Below, piece by piece: positions 43,300 through 54,388 of a stretch of DNA of 64,000 nt. This stretch comes from Diphasiastrum complanatum. Taxonomy: Eukaryota; Streptophyta; Lycopodiopsida; Lycopodiales; Lycopodiaceae. The stretch's first letter is position 1; every line of letters starts with the position of its first letter. A program made the position numbers and the translations under genes. The stretch lies in the NCBI GenBank assembly GCA_029204225.1, contig CM055095.1, forward strand, positions 66,011,248 to 66,075,247, in the 5' to 3' direction. The notes below the pieces were generated by a model, which saw only the letters and a program-made list of their open reading frames with translations, did no database searches and had not been told where the DNA came from.

Positions 43300-43891
43300 A
43301 TAGCCAGTGCGGGTCTACTGGCTCGTGCCCTGGTTTTGTGGTTCTTTTTTTTGAGATTCACCATTGTTGTGTGTATATATGTATGTATGTATATCAAAGA
43401 TGCAAAGAGCATTCTACAACACATTATGGGTTTTTGACTCAGAACATGTTTTTTTTTTGGTTCGATATGGGTGCCAAAAAGTAGATCCTTTGATAGTAAT
43501 TTTTGCAAAAAATTTTATGTACTGTAGGAGCCTACTTATCCCTAATAATACCTAGGTATAGCTAATTCACTAAGTCATGATGCATTGATTCATTGATTAG
43601 TGCATCTAAACTTTTGTCAACTTAGCCGCTAATGAAACCGGCACCCCAGACCCTAAGTCGACAAAGTATAGGAATGGCACCAGCATGTTTTTTGGTTTTC
43701 TACTATTTTGATTAGTTTTAAATGTGTTCGCAAATTTTTTATAAACTTTAAAACAAAAATTGTTGGCATAAAAACAACCTTAAACTTAGAACGCAAGTTT
43801 TTTTTTTCGATTTTATATAACAAAAAAACAGCGATTTGGATCGCAATTCATTGTTTTTTGGTCACGATTTGAATCGCCAATGCAACTATGA
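42884..43891. mobile_element. Non-autonomous hAT-like element Q2
   Basis: Left TATAGATGCAACAACAATTT; right end inverted TCATAGTTGCATTGGCGATT. About 1.0 kb with a CT microsatellite in the middle and GCGATT/AATCG words near the ends. No coding frame of interest. A GT microsatellite follows at once. Confidence 0.5.
43213..43298. repeat. CT microsatellite
   Basis: About 86 bp of uninterrupted CT within Q2. Confidence 0.95.
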
Positions 43892-43922
<31 letters not shown>

Positions 43923-44045
43923 TTCGGACAACATTCCGTTGTCCGGAACAAGACTTCTGGAACGTGGAATGCAGTAGAACATGTTCCGTTGCATCCGTGA
44001 TGTATATGTATACATGTATGTATGTATGTATGTCTTATGTGTCTA
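43892..44045. repeat. GT and GTAT repeats around a short element remnant (Q3)
   Basis: GT repeat 43892-43918, then about 80 bp with TTCCGTTGTCCGGAAC and GGAACGTGGAATGC palindromes ending TTGCATCCGTGATG, then TATG repeats 44004-44033. The end TCACGGATGCAA (inverted) resembles Q1/Q2 termini, so Q3 may be a very short relative. Confidence 0.45.
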
Positions 44046-44371
44046 TATATAATTCCTTTCTCTCGCTATCAACATAAAACTACATCTCTATATTTTTCAT
44101 GTTGATAACAACAATAAATCTGACATCAAAATGTCCTAGGTGGCATATTTTAGATTGGTATAATGGCAAATTTATGCATTTATTTGAATAATGTGCACGA
44201 AGGTGCAAGCGGATTAAACTAAAACCATATTCTAGAATTGAAAGTAAGATTCTACAATTTTAGAAATTTGTTACCAACAAATTTGTTACAAAAATGTGAA
44301 CACCAAGATGTAACTGAAAACAATGTACTCCTTTACTATAAGTAGTCTTATATACCAAGTACATAGCATGC
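44046..44371. other. No recognisable feature
   Basis: AT-rich, no domain-like frame on either strand. Confidence 0.5.
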
Positions 44372-44693
44372 ATTCATTTTGAGGTGTCAAATAGAAAGAA
44401 ACGCCATTTTCACTCACATGCATATATCGTGGCATTTGCTTATTATTTTTTTGGCACCATTCGTGTAGAAGTGACTTCGGTGTCTTGATTGGATAATTGG
44501 ACTGATTAGGTTTACACACATCGGTATCGCCAATAGCCAAGGAAGGATTTGCCATTGTCATGGATGAGTTCTCACTTGCGCTACTCTCACTATTTACAAG
44601 GTCCAAGTTTTCATCAGCATGTTTGTTTTTCAGGTGCTCCTTCAATCGTCCATCTTGCTTGAAAATTCTCTCACAATATGGACAAGGCAAAGG
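44372..44693 (-). CDS. Putative exon with C2H2 zinc finger (minus strand)
   Basis: After a possible splice acceptor (minus-strand CTCATACAG at 44694), the frame reads PLPCPYCERIFKQDGRLKEH, LKNKHADENL, a Ser/Asn-rich stretch, then IKTPKSLLHEWCQKNNKQMP. CX2CX12HX4H is a classical C2H2 finger. KTPKSLLHEWCQKN resembles, from memory, the segment at the start of a double-stranded-RNA-binding-like region in some plant RNA helicases or zinc-finger proteins; I cannot name the gene. The sequence loses conservation near CMLCTWY, and a possible donor (TTG|GTATAT) lies near 44362. It is not part of any recognised transposon, so this may be a host gene fragment. Confidence 0.4.
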
Positions 44694-44930
44694 CTGTATG
44701 AGAATGCCCAGCCAACAAGTTAGTTCCTAAACATTGAACATGGAATGCAAATCAAATGAAAAGTAGAAATTGATATGACAAGCAATAAACTTCATCTTAG
44801 GCACTATCAATTAAATCCTTCCAATTATCCAAGCCAAAATGTGGATCAATATGACTAACTGATAATAAAACAAAGCAAATTTGAAACATACAGCCTTTTT
44901 CTCACTTTTAAGTAGGCTCATTTGTTATCT

Positions 44931-45075
44931 TTGATCTTGAGACTCCTTGATGTGTTCATGTAAAACTTTGAAGGAATGTAGCAAGTCAAATGATGTACTA
45001 AAGCATGGCCTACAAAGCTTCCACCATGGAGAGTCAAATAAGAATACAAGTGAATGGCCAAGTGCTCATCCCTCT
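44931..45075 (-). CDS. Putative upstream exon with second zinc-finger-like motif
   Basis: Minus-strand frame reading SPWWKLCRPCFSTSFDLLHS, FKVLHEHIKESQDQR before a stop/possible donor near 44930. CX2C...HX2H spacing resembles a C2H2 finger. It lies about 240 bp upstream (on the minus strand) of the exon at 44372-44693, in the same orientation, so the two could be neighbouring exons. Boundaries are guesses and there is no ATG support. Confidence 0.3.
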
Positions 45076-46440
45076 ATATCATCAATAAAATTGCCCGTAC
45101 TCATAAGACATACCAAGTTTTTGCATTTCCTTTAGGGTAGAGACCAAACATAAATAATTGAGTGGTTAAGAAAATCGTCAACAAAATAGTTGTCTGCTAT
45201 ATAAGTATTTAACAGCAACTTACAATGTGGAAAGGCCGATGCAAAGTTTCTTTCTTTTCTATTGTCATAAAAATCAATGACTTTGTTGTAAAGTTGCACA
45301 TCAAATACCCCACAATCCTTTGACTATGTATGCTTTTGGAAGAAAGAAAATTTGCATTTCCTCAAAAGGTACTCATGCTTTCCAAAAAATGCAAGAAATA
45401 CGATTCACACAATCTGAAATAGCCTGTTCATGGACTTATAACAATGCCTTTGAAAACTCACATGCCATCAACCAGAAAACTTGTCCCCAAATTAGAAACA
45501 AAGAAAGGATGAAAACTAAGGGTCAAAATCCCAACTAATATTGGATTTAAAATCTAGTTGTCACAATTCTTAGTCACTTACGGCCACAATAAAACTCAAA
45601 TAAATAGAATTTAAGGACAAAAGAAAACAGATTAAATGAATTACTGAAATACCAACTATGACCAAAACAACATTAATTAAAAGGAGCTACAACTATACTG
45701 AAAGGAAATATAAACATGTTGAACAAATGAATGCTAGCATGAAAATGTTTTTTAAAAAACAGCTTAAATGGAAATTGTCATTTGCTAAGAGTTGGAAATG
45801 AAACCTAACTCTACTCTCCAACAATGATCTAATCTAAATGAGGCCCTATAGGCCTATTTATATTGTCTAGAGGCCCGAATAGCACCAATTTCGCAATTCA
45901 CTAAGTAAATTGGTGCCCAATAATAGACCAATAATGAGATTAAAAGTCTAATCAATGAATAAAGGACCTAGAGCCCAAACCATATGGTCTACTTTCAAAT
46001 AATAACCGATAATAATTTGGAGCAGCAAGCAACTCTCCTCTCTCCTCAAAAGACATGTCTCTACTATTACTAGGGAGGTGAAGAGAAAGAAGTGCATTGT
46101 TGATGATGGCCACAATGCCACTAAGAATAGCATGCTCAAGAGAAAGAGAACAAGGAATGACACAATTCTATTTGCTCCTTCAAAACACATGCATAATCCA
46201 ACTACATAAGGAAACCGTGGTTAACCTCTTTATTATCCCATGTGCACTCATCAAAAGGATGCTTGACTCCAAAACTCCAACACACTTGCAATGATGGTCT
46301 ACACTTGTTAGCTTTGGGTCTACAAAGTTGAGCTATGAAATGGGATAGCAGATTAGTGGTAATGTATGTGATCTCATAAAGCTCAAACACAAAAATCCCA
46401 ACTATGGAATGGGAATCAATATTTTAATTCCAAGTGCTTT
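45076..46440. other. No recognisable feature
   Basis: AT-rich with short frames only. If the zinc-finger exons belong to a gene, introns or 5' sequence could be here, but no further exon was recognised. Confidence 0.5.
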
Positions 46441-46579
46441 TGTAGTTGCCAAAAAGCACTTGCAAGCTCAGAATCATTGTCCATTGCAAAGTCTTCCAAC
46501 CTGTTCTGATCCTTCTCAAAAGCCTTTCAGCTTTGAATTGCAATAACAATATTGATGCGCAGAGCCAATTTATGTCATC

Positions 46580-46789
46580 ACAACAAAGTTCATTGGAATG
46601 CAACAAAGCGATACTTAGGTATCTGAAGGGCACTTAAATATTTGAATGTTTTATGACAACAAGAGTGATTTCACTTGCAAGGGTTTGCTAACAGTGATTG
46701 GGCAGCTACCATAGAGGGAGAATGCCACAATTCAATTGGCGGCGAGGTGGCTGTCATTGAGGCTGTAAGCAATCCTGAGGTAGAAGAGG
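46580..46789 (+). pseudogene. Copia RNase H start fragment
   Basis: WNATKRYLGI then, after a stop, FANSDWAATIEGECHNSIGG parallels the copia sequence around HW.A.KR.LRYLKGT and FADSDWA. Cut on the right by the hAT element at 46798. Short and decayed. Confidence 0.5.
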
Positions 46790-46797
46790 CTTGAGAG

Positions 46798-46965
46798 TCA
46801 TAGTTGCAGCGAATCGCGATTCCTGGGATCGCGTTTTGCGAATCACGATTCTAACCGCGAATCGTGTTAAAATAAAACAGACTATACTATTTTTTGGGCC
46901 TCCTCCTCGCGGCCAGAGAGAGAGAGAGAGAGACACACACACACACACACACACACAGCGCGCGC

Positions 46966-47021
<56 letters not shown>

Positions 47022-47313
47022 CCTATTATGAACACATTGGGGCATTCTCTTTTTTTTATTATTCTTTTATATTAAAAGGAGCTATAGCGTAAACCTGGGA
47101 GTTAATGCACCTAAACTGGACCATCTTGTACCCGAAACATTCGGCAAACTACACAGTAACAATGCTCTTACTTAGAGCTTTCATCTGATACCCATATTGC
47201 CCAAAACAAAATCAAAAAAAAAAAACACGATTCTGAATGTTTCTAGAAAAAATCCAAAACGCGATTCTGGACCACGATTCTGAACCGCGTTTCGGAATCA
47301 GAGTGCAACTATG
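46798..47313. mobile_element. Non-autonomous hAT element with 8-bp target duplication
   Basis: Left TCATAGTTGCAGCGAATC; right end inverted CATAGTTGCACTCTGATTCC. Flanks CTTGAGAG (46790-46797) and CTTGAGAC (47314-47321) match at 7 of 8 bases, the duplication length of hAT elements. GAATCGCGATTCC and related palindromes near both ends; a GA/CA/GCGC microsatellite at 46916-47019 in the interior. No coding frame. 516 bp. Confidence 0.75.
46916..47019. repeat. Compound GA, CA, GC microsatellite
   Basis: GA (46916-46932), CA (46933-46956), GCGCGC, then GA (46971-47019), inside the hAT element. Confidence 0.95.
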
Positions 47314-47321
47314 CTTGAGAC

Positions 47322-47990
47322 TACCTAAATAAAACAAAGAAGCCTTTGCATCATGAATTAATACATGGAAATTTTTTAGGGGAAGAATCTATAGGAATTT
47401 TTCAAAGATTCCAACTCAAATCAGAGAACTTCAAATGACGCGTTGAAGCCTTGAGAGGCCATAATTCAAGGCTTGAAACTTCAAAATGAAAAACCTTCCC
47501 ATTGGATAATAGGGTCCATGTTTTTGCTTCCAAGTACGTTCTTTTTATTTTTTAAAAACTACTACGTGACAAAGAGTTGAATATTGAAGTTTTGACAAGT
47601 TAAGTCTCAAGTCTGAGTGTATATTTGATTGAGGGGCTTAAAAAGAAGCTCTCCATGCTATATGAAGTTATGAACAAAACGATGGCTCTTCTTCAAGTTT
47701 AGCCAAACATCATATTGCTCTTTCATTTATTTGTGAGATTGTACTATATCCAACTTCACAAGTTTAATTTGAGAAATGTGATAGGGCAAAACTTAGAGAA
47801 AACATACATACAACAAAAAAAGGTCAAAGAACTCATGATTAAACATTAACATTGAAGAAAATGAAAACAAAAATTAAGCCATCAGCACTGCTTAAGTTAA
47901 AGGCCACCATGTATACATAAGACTTCCAAAAAGTTAACTGCGAAATGTCCCACATACCCACCTACTAGTCTAGCAATGTTTATAATGTGC
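47322..47990. other. No recognisable feature
   Basis: AT-rich, no sustained frame. Follows the target duplication of the 516-bp element. Confidence 0.5.
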
Positions 47991-48790
47991 AAGGAAAGGG
48001 AAAACCTGAGGAGATATCATATAGAAGAATGTAATCTAGTCGCCACACCTATGGAAATGGCTTGCATCTGAGTCCTGACCAGCATGATGGGAACTCAAGA
48101 TGAGAACAAAAGAGAAAATACCAATACCAAAGTCTGGTAGAATCACTCATGTATGTCATGACTTGCACTTGTCCCAACATATCAACTGCAGTTGGGAACC
48201 TCAGCCAATTCCTCAACAATCCAGCATTGGTCTGCAGCGAAAAGCATCTTAAAATATGTCAGAGGGACTTTGGATCGTGGCATTATATATATTCAGGAAC
48301 TCAGTTAAATGCTAGGGGATACTCAAATGCTGAATGGGGTGGGGACATTGACGAGAGAAAATCAACCTCTGATTATGGTTTTACGATGGCAGCAGGTGCA
48401 GTAAGTTGGGCCAGCAGCAAGCAGAGATCGAATGCTCTGTCCACCACCAAAGTAGAGTTACATGTCATTATGCAATGCATCAGAGTACATGTGGATCAAA
48501 CTCTTCTGCCAGGAATTGAAAATACCTTTGAAGGATTTTCTTCTGTTTGGAAACAATCAAGGATGCATCTTTTTGTGTAAAAAGGGTGGCTTTCACAACA
48601 GAAGCAAGCACATCGGCCTGCAGAACCACTATGTTCATGACTTGCTCAGACAGAGCTAACGAATTTGCAATTCTGCACCCCAAAAGAAATGATAGCAGGT
48701 CTGCTGACTAAAGCACTGAACAGGGATAGGTTTGTTGTAATGAGAAGCAAAATGGGAGTGCTAGGAAATAGAGTGTCAATTTCCTTTTAA
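47991..48790 (+). pseudogene. Copia RNase H fragment
   Basis: Plus-strand reading: EECNLVATPMEMAC, then LMYVMTCTCPNISTAVGNLS (family: GSLMYvmtcTRPDI), LNARGYSNAEWGGDIDERKS (family: GYsDADWAGd.d.RKSTSGY), AGAVSWASSKQRSNALSTTK (family: SWkSKkQ..valSTtEAEY), and in another frame KLFCQELKIPLKDFLLFGNN, KHIGLQNHYVHDLLRQ and AGLLTKALNRDRFVVMRSKM. This is the C-terminal end of pol. One frame change and stops; no LTR visible behind it. Confidence 0.85.
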
Positions 48791-49193
48791 CTGATGGAGC
48801 GATTGTAGATAAGGCAATCAAAGTTTTGAAGAGTACGTAGTTAACGGTTGCCAGTCATGGAAAAATAACAGGATCGTGGACAGAAGTCACGACCCAGGTG
48901 GTGTTTTCGCTTAATCATTTGATTGATCTTATTCTGTTAGAAAGTGTTTTTCATGCTTAACCCATCAAAACCGAATGGTAGCTGCTAAATCTGCCCTTAA
49001 TCTTATGAGTAACCACTTATTCTTGCTAGCGATCCTCATGGATGATGATCAGCTCCATCAACCAACACTAAGCACTATTTGGATTGCTAGTGCCAATTTG
49101 CGACGAAAACTACAATACCAATCAATCGTGCAAAGAAAGGCACTGAAAATACAATAGCAATCAATAAAGCAACAAAAACGAAGTGGGGCTTAC
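48791..49193. other. No recognisable feature
   Basis: Sequence after the copia fragment. A 3' LTR could begin here but has no partner in the window. It would also contain the intron downstream of the exon at 49194-49319, if that is real. Confidence 0.45.
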
Positions 49194-49319
49194 TGTGCCG
49201 GTGTTCTTTGAAGTGGTGGCAATGGACTTGCCTCCACAACCAGCTGCCCCTGTTTTGTAAACATGTCTGGATGCTCCTCCAGCTTTGCCCTTCCGGCTGC
49301 TACCCGTGCTGCTGCTCAT
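49194..49319 (-). CDS. Possible first exon of an unknown gene (minus strand)
   Basis: ATG at 49319 (minus) opens exactly 42 codons rich in Ser, Gly, Lys and Thr (MSSSTGSSRKGKAGGASR ... KNTGT), followed by GTAAGC, a good splice donor at a codon boundary. Low complexity, basic, no domain. GC content is higher than the surroundings, as for coding DNA. No second exon recognised, so it may be chance. Confidence 0.3.
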
Positions 49320-49740
49320 GTCGCCGCCTCCTTGCAACAGCATCTACATCGAGAGCTACTCCTCTTACTGCAATGGCTCACCAATGAGTTCTCGTTGATT
49401 TAGAAGAGATGAATGAGTGAAATGTTCCATTTGGATCTGAATTGGAATTGGAATGGGTTTCGTTGGATCTTATAGGTTTTTCCTTTATGGCCAGGCCACT
49501 ATGAGCACATGGAAAAGTAAGAACCATAATGAATTTGAGCAAATGTTATTTGGGGGGGGGGCGGGGAGCCTCACATCTTGCAAGCACGGTCTCCCTTTGG
49601 CCCCAGTGCCCTCCTGACCACTTTTTTTTTTTTTTAAACTGGCTGCCCAGACTTCACATGTCCAGGCAGCTAGTTTTTATCCCATAAGCAATCTTGTAAG
49701 CTAACTGGGAGGGGATATATAAAGAAACCCACCCAATTTC

Positions 49741-49779
<39 letters not shown>

Positions 49780-49960
49780 CACCTGCCCAGCTTGCGACGC
49801 CCTAGGAACCCATTGCTCGGCGCCGCTCGCTAATTCCTCTCGTGCCCCAATTTTGGCGGGCACCGAGCATGGGCCATGCGTCACGCGTTGAGGGGCACCG
49901 GGGCCAAACCCCTCCCACGCGCAGCCCGAGCTCTAAAGAAGTTCTCTAATCTATTTGCAA
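49320..49960. other. Upstream sequence with G, T and GT tracts
   Basis: Contains a G-rich run (about 49551-49567), a T run (about 49622-49635), GT repeat (49743-49778) and a GC-rich stretch 49780-49930. No coding frame of interest and no recognised element ends. Confidence 0.5.
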
Positions 49961-51426
49961 TGAACGACCATTGACAATTTCAAATATCTTAACACGAAAG
50001 AAATTATAAAAGCTATTATGAGCCTTGTCAAAAAGCATTTTTCTTCATGGCCTACAAGCTTGTTCTTGCACACATCTATGAAGTTGGTTGTTTGTCCAAC
50101 GTACACCAACTTTTAAATTCACGACACTATTTTGTAGACTGTGATGCACTTGTTCGTGGTCATTTTGGTGTGGGGGGGGATGATCCTGCGAGAAATATGA
50201 CAGTTAAATTATTGGTTGCTTCATGATGGAATACTATTTGTGCTGAATTGAAAAACAATGTTTGAAGATTGGCATACCTCTATGCTAGAAGATGTTGGTT
50301 GCAATGTCCATTGTGAAATTTGGAGATCCGTCGGCTGTTATTTGTTAGTATGCACCTTGTATCTAAATGTGTAACAATATATATGAAGAGTACAATGTAA
50401 TTTTCAATTGTCAGAAGCTGCAAACATGTGGTATATTGCCATGGTTGGTGCATCAACCATCTCTTTCTCCAAGATCTTTAAAACACTTTCAATAGAGATC
50501 TCAACACTGGTAAGCTACCCTCTTGTCTCAGAGATGTGCCCAAGCTTGTCTGTCGAGATCAATGCTGATAACATTCAATTCTGTGCATACATGCTTTTCC
50601 ACTAGAAAATAGCAATATTATAGCAAGATATAAATTCTATATTGCATAATAGCCTTTGTCCGAATAAGCTTCAAAATGTTGTATGGCTGCTTTATTTTTT
50701 TGTATTGAACTCAAAAATGAAATTGCAAATAATTTGTAAAAATGTTTCAAAAGTCCTGGAAACACCACATAGCAATCATGCCATTAACATAAGCTAGAAA
50801 TGCCAATAACAAATCTGATACAAAATGGACAAAAACAAAAGAAATAACATTATGGACCTTCTATAGGATCTTCATGTTACTCATGGATGTAAGCTTCTCT
50901 TGCGTATTTCTATATTGTTGTGAAAGTGCTCATCGTGTAACTATGGTGAAAGCCGTTTTTGTATTCGCTTGGTTCAGTGCCACACGCATTCAAGAGAAAC
51001 ATTTGACGCATCATAGATATGTAGCTTGTCAGCTTGTTTGGAGGTCGAAGCTTGTGATATATTAGTTTTCTCTTTCAATTTGCGAAATAGCTATCAGAGA
51101 ATTTGAAAATATTAGACATTGTGAAAGAATGGAATGCTAAATAGCTAGAATACTTTTGTTTTGATATTTCATTTCATGAATCAACAAAATACAAATGATG
51201 TACCTCTTTAGCTTTTGAAACTTCTTGTAGTACCATATCAATTTTCTGTTTTTAAATAGAAGCCAAAAATACAAAAACACATGCTTTAGATACCATGTAC
51301 CAAAAATAAATACTGAAAAATAAATCAAAAATATGAACACACCTGTTTCATTTTGACAAATGGCATGAAGGTGCAATTGTATAGAGCATATAGAAATTAT
51401 GTAAATAAAATATCTTGTTAAGTTAT
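49961..51426. other. No recognisable feature
   Basis: AT-rich sequence with short frames. Nothing domain-like on either strand. Confidence 0.5.
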
Positions 51427-51900
51427 AGTACCTGGTATTGGATCAATATCTTCAGGAGTAAATTTATGTGTAATGATTATGTTTTCTTGTTTTGTGACTC
51501 GAGATAACATTACATAGATAAGGCCCAGACAAAATGTTTTTTGAGTGTCAATTATGGTGGTGTCATGGATTTTTGTGTCTGAGATTTGTGGGCTATGATA
51601 GCATATGCTAATTTTAGCAAAAAAATATTTATGGTATGTTTTTTAATTGTACCTCATTTTTTGCATAGTTGATAGAGTAGTGTTTATTTTTCTATGATAT
51701 GTATTGATTTTTATTGTAATAGAACTTATTTCTTTGGCATTTTTTAAACATGTGAAATCTTCGATCATTCCAATTGATCCATTGACAACTCCATTTTATT
51801 CCAAATTTGCAAGAATCATCACTTTTGCATTCTTTGCAATTGTCTCCAATTGGTGAAACAAATGATCTTCAAACCATGATTTCAATTCTATGTTGTCTGA
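51427..51900 (-). pseudogene. PIF1-like helicase C-terminal relic (minus strand)
   Basis: Minus-strand reading with two stops and two frame changes: IAKNAKVMILANLE, stop, NGVVNGSIGMIEDF (family: gapVMLlrNld...GLvNGsrG.v..f); near 51579-51612 LAYAIIAHKSQT (family: lAyAiTiHKSQG, a helicase nucleotide-binding motif); then IDTQKTFCLGLIYVMLSRVT (family: F..Gl.YVALSRV) and IIITHKFTPEDIDPIPG. PIF1-family helicases unwind DNA 5'-3'; in plant genomes such sequences come from Helitrons or other large elements as well as from host PIF1. The N-terminal Walker motifs are not seen. Confidence 0.7.
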
Positions 51901-52075
51901 TGCATTTATATTTCATGGGCACTTTGTAATGTCACGTACAAAAAAGCCTTGTCAGATATCAAACCTTTTGTCAAGCATTGCAAATTTGTGGATATATAGC
52001 TTATGTTTAATCTCCATGTGGTCTTAGAAAAAAACTTGATCCAACAACATTAAGTCAATTCTCATTGGTTATTCA

Positions 52076-52340
52076 GCATTACATATAGGCTACAAGCTTT
52101 ATAATCTACCAACCAAAAAAGTATTTGTTGATAGTGACGTTATCTTCCTTGAAGATAAATTTTCATATCTTAAATCTTATATTCAAAATCAGCTTATTGA
52201 TAATACTTAACAATTTCCTACTCCTCACCAATTATTCTAGTCCATCAAGGTCCAACATACCTTCTACAAGCTATGCTCCTCAAGCAAAAAAATTTGTTTC
52301 AAATATCGAGTCCAAAGACACTGATATAGCTCTTTGAAGG
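52076..52340 (+). pseudogene. Copia fragment from between integrase and RT
   Basis: HIGYKLYNLPTKKVFVDSDV, IFLEDKFSYLKS follows the copia consensus GYRLYdP.tkKvf.SRDViFdE. Ends in decayed text. Isolated, plus strand. Confidence 0.6.
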
Positions 52341-52435
52341 TCAACATCCACCTGAAAGATTTTTTTGTAAAGCATTTTAAACTTATGTAGAATAGACTTA
52401 AACATTTTCAAAAACTATGTCAAACGCTAACTCAG

Positions 52436-52760
52436 CTAAGTTGAGATTCTCACCTTCCAAAAGGTAGAAGAGTTATTGATTGTAAATGGATTTTCAAGAA
52501 CAAATTCCATCCTAATGGAACTATCTCTAAATGGATCGACCAGCCAAAGAACCGCATACATGGGTCTCAATGCAGTGACGAGCTGCTCCACATCATGCCA
52601 GAAGTCCATGGCAAAAATTGTAGCAATGAAGGCCACACCACTAGGTGTTTGGCTCTGGTCCCAAGCAATGAAATCCATTGATGTGGCCATCCTGCCTAGT
52701 GGCTCTTGACACTTGAGCAAGGGCTCAAGCACCAATACATGATATCCAAATCTGGTGGAA
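52436..52760 (-). pseudogene. hAT transposase fragment (minus strand)
   Basis: Minus-strand reading CQEPLGRMATSMDFIAWDQS and MDFWHDVEQLVTALRPMYAV, LWLVD matches H at about 41040-41205 (RMATFAEFTTM, MELFWVDMQQLMDVMRPIYS, LRLVD) and G (DQFWRDAQTLSGLLRPLYIV). It lies in the segment between DUF659 and the dimerisation domain. No element ends seen near it. Confidence 0.75.
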
Positions 52761-52876
52761 GTAGGCTTTCGCAGAATCTAGATTGGTGGCTAGAGGATTT
52801 TCTCAAATTCTAGAATCAGTATATATGGTAAAACATTTAGTCTAGTAGTCAAAGTTACCTCCATTAGAGCACTTCT

Positions 52877-53746
52877 TGTTGAAAATTCCAGAATTCACAC
52901 GTGTGGGGAATGTCCACAAGAGTGACTGATCTTGATTAAGCTTTGTGATTGGCACAGTACCCTGATTCTAGATTGTTCAACAAGATCTAGTTCAGAAGAT
53001 ATGGCTAATTCACAATCTAGCATGCTAATCAATAGACTATGATAGCAATGAATCAAAATATGATTAAAAGTACAAGATTACAATGCATAAGCATTAGCCT
53101 CAACGTGAGTTAGAGAGAGAGAGAGAGATATATATAACAAGAAAAAATAGTTTAGATCCAACCAAGCATGAGATAGCTACAAAACTTTGGTTCTTCATTA
53201 CTTTGTGAATGAGAATGATATTTACATATATAGGAGAGCCAAAATTCGTGGTACTCCTTGCATTCAATGCACATCCTACACCTATTCAAGTGCAAACAAC
53301 TATTAACTTGACACCTAACTGCTAGCATGCATAGGTTGCACCTAACTTCTACCTACTTTTTCCAAATGGCAATTTCTCAACTAGCCATGTACAAATCTAC
53401 ATGCATGTGTCCATTAGAGTGATTGCATGCTTTGCATGTCACTATGGAAACTTAGGACATTGTGCATTTATTGTGGCTCGAGTTTCTACAAGGTCATAAT
53501 TGACCAATTCCATGTGAATCTCTATATGCATGCCAAACTAGACATTGTCAACATTATTGCATATCATACTAGACCAACTAGACTTTATGCATGTCACTGG
53601 AATTTGATCTACCTAACCCAAACTCACCCTATTCTACAAGGATATGTGCTCAATTCACATACCTTGAATATGTACAAAATATTTACATGGGTAGGATCCC
53701 CCAAACATTAACAACAGATGATAGATATGTTTTACAATTTTTAACA
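52877..53746 (-). repeat. 3' LTR of element N
   Basis: On the minus strand it starts TGTTAAAAATTG directly after the purine tract AAAGAGGAG and ends GGAATTTTCAACA, giving TGTTNAAAA inverted ends. 870 bp. Confidence 0.82.
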
Positions 53747-53755
53747 CTCCTCTTT

Positions 53756-54388
53756 AGAATATATCTATCTGATGTTGGTGAAGATCCTTTGAGTTTGGAT
53801 TCTTTGCTTTGCATTTGAAGTGAGGATGAACAAAGAATCCATCATAGCAATATGCTTACCAAATCCATGATAAGTTTTCTTTGATAGAAATCTTTTCCAA
53901 ATGCCTCTGAAAAATATTCCACCAACCTGCTACTATGCCAATGTACCTCCTGCATGTCTGATGTCGATCCTGGGTATGCAAAGTCCACATGCATGAAGTT
54001 GGCTACAAGAAAGACTGAAAAAATCGAGGCTTCCATGCCTCATCATGACCACAAAGATCATACAGATCAAGATTGTACCATGAGCAATATTCAAGATTAA
54101 GCATACTAGCTTCACTAGTCCAAAAAATATGAACTCTATCCAAAATGGATCTAATCTTGAAACCATACTCAAACTTGATCAAATTAAGGCTAAATACTTT
54201 CTTGAGGGTGTAAGTGTCCTCAGTGGATGCTTCACTTAACCTCACAAGAAGTTTACAATATGCCTCAATGCATGGAAAAACTCCTTTTTTCAAACTATGA
54301 GTACTAAACTCATACTTGCTCTTACTCAATTTTAGAGCATACGAATGATGGTACAACATCTTGCTTTATAGATGTTTTGGAAACATAA
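53756..54388 (-). other. Interior of element N, unassigned
   Basis: Minus-strand frame 54359-54003 (YHHSYALKLSKSKYEF ... GFKIRSILDRVHIFW) is open for 118 codons but matches no copia domain I recognise. It lies between the gag break and the purine tract. Confidence 0.4.

Noticed and set aside
46580-48790. One copia element split by the 516-bp hAT
   Set aside because: The pieces on either side both contain the start of RNase H, so they are two separate copies.
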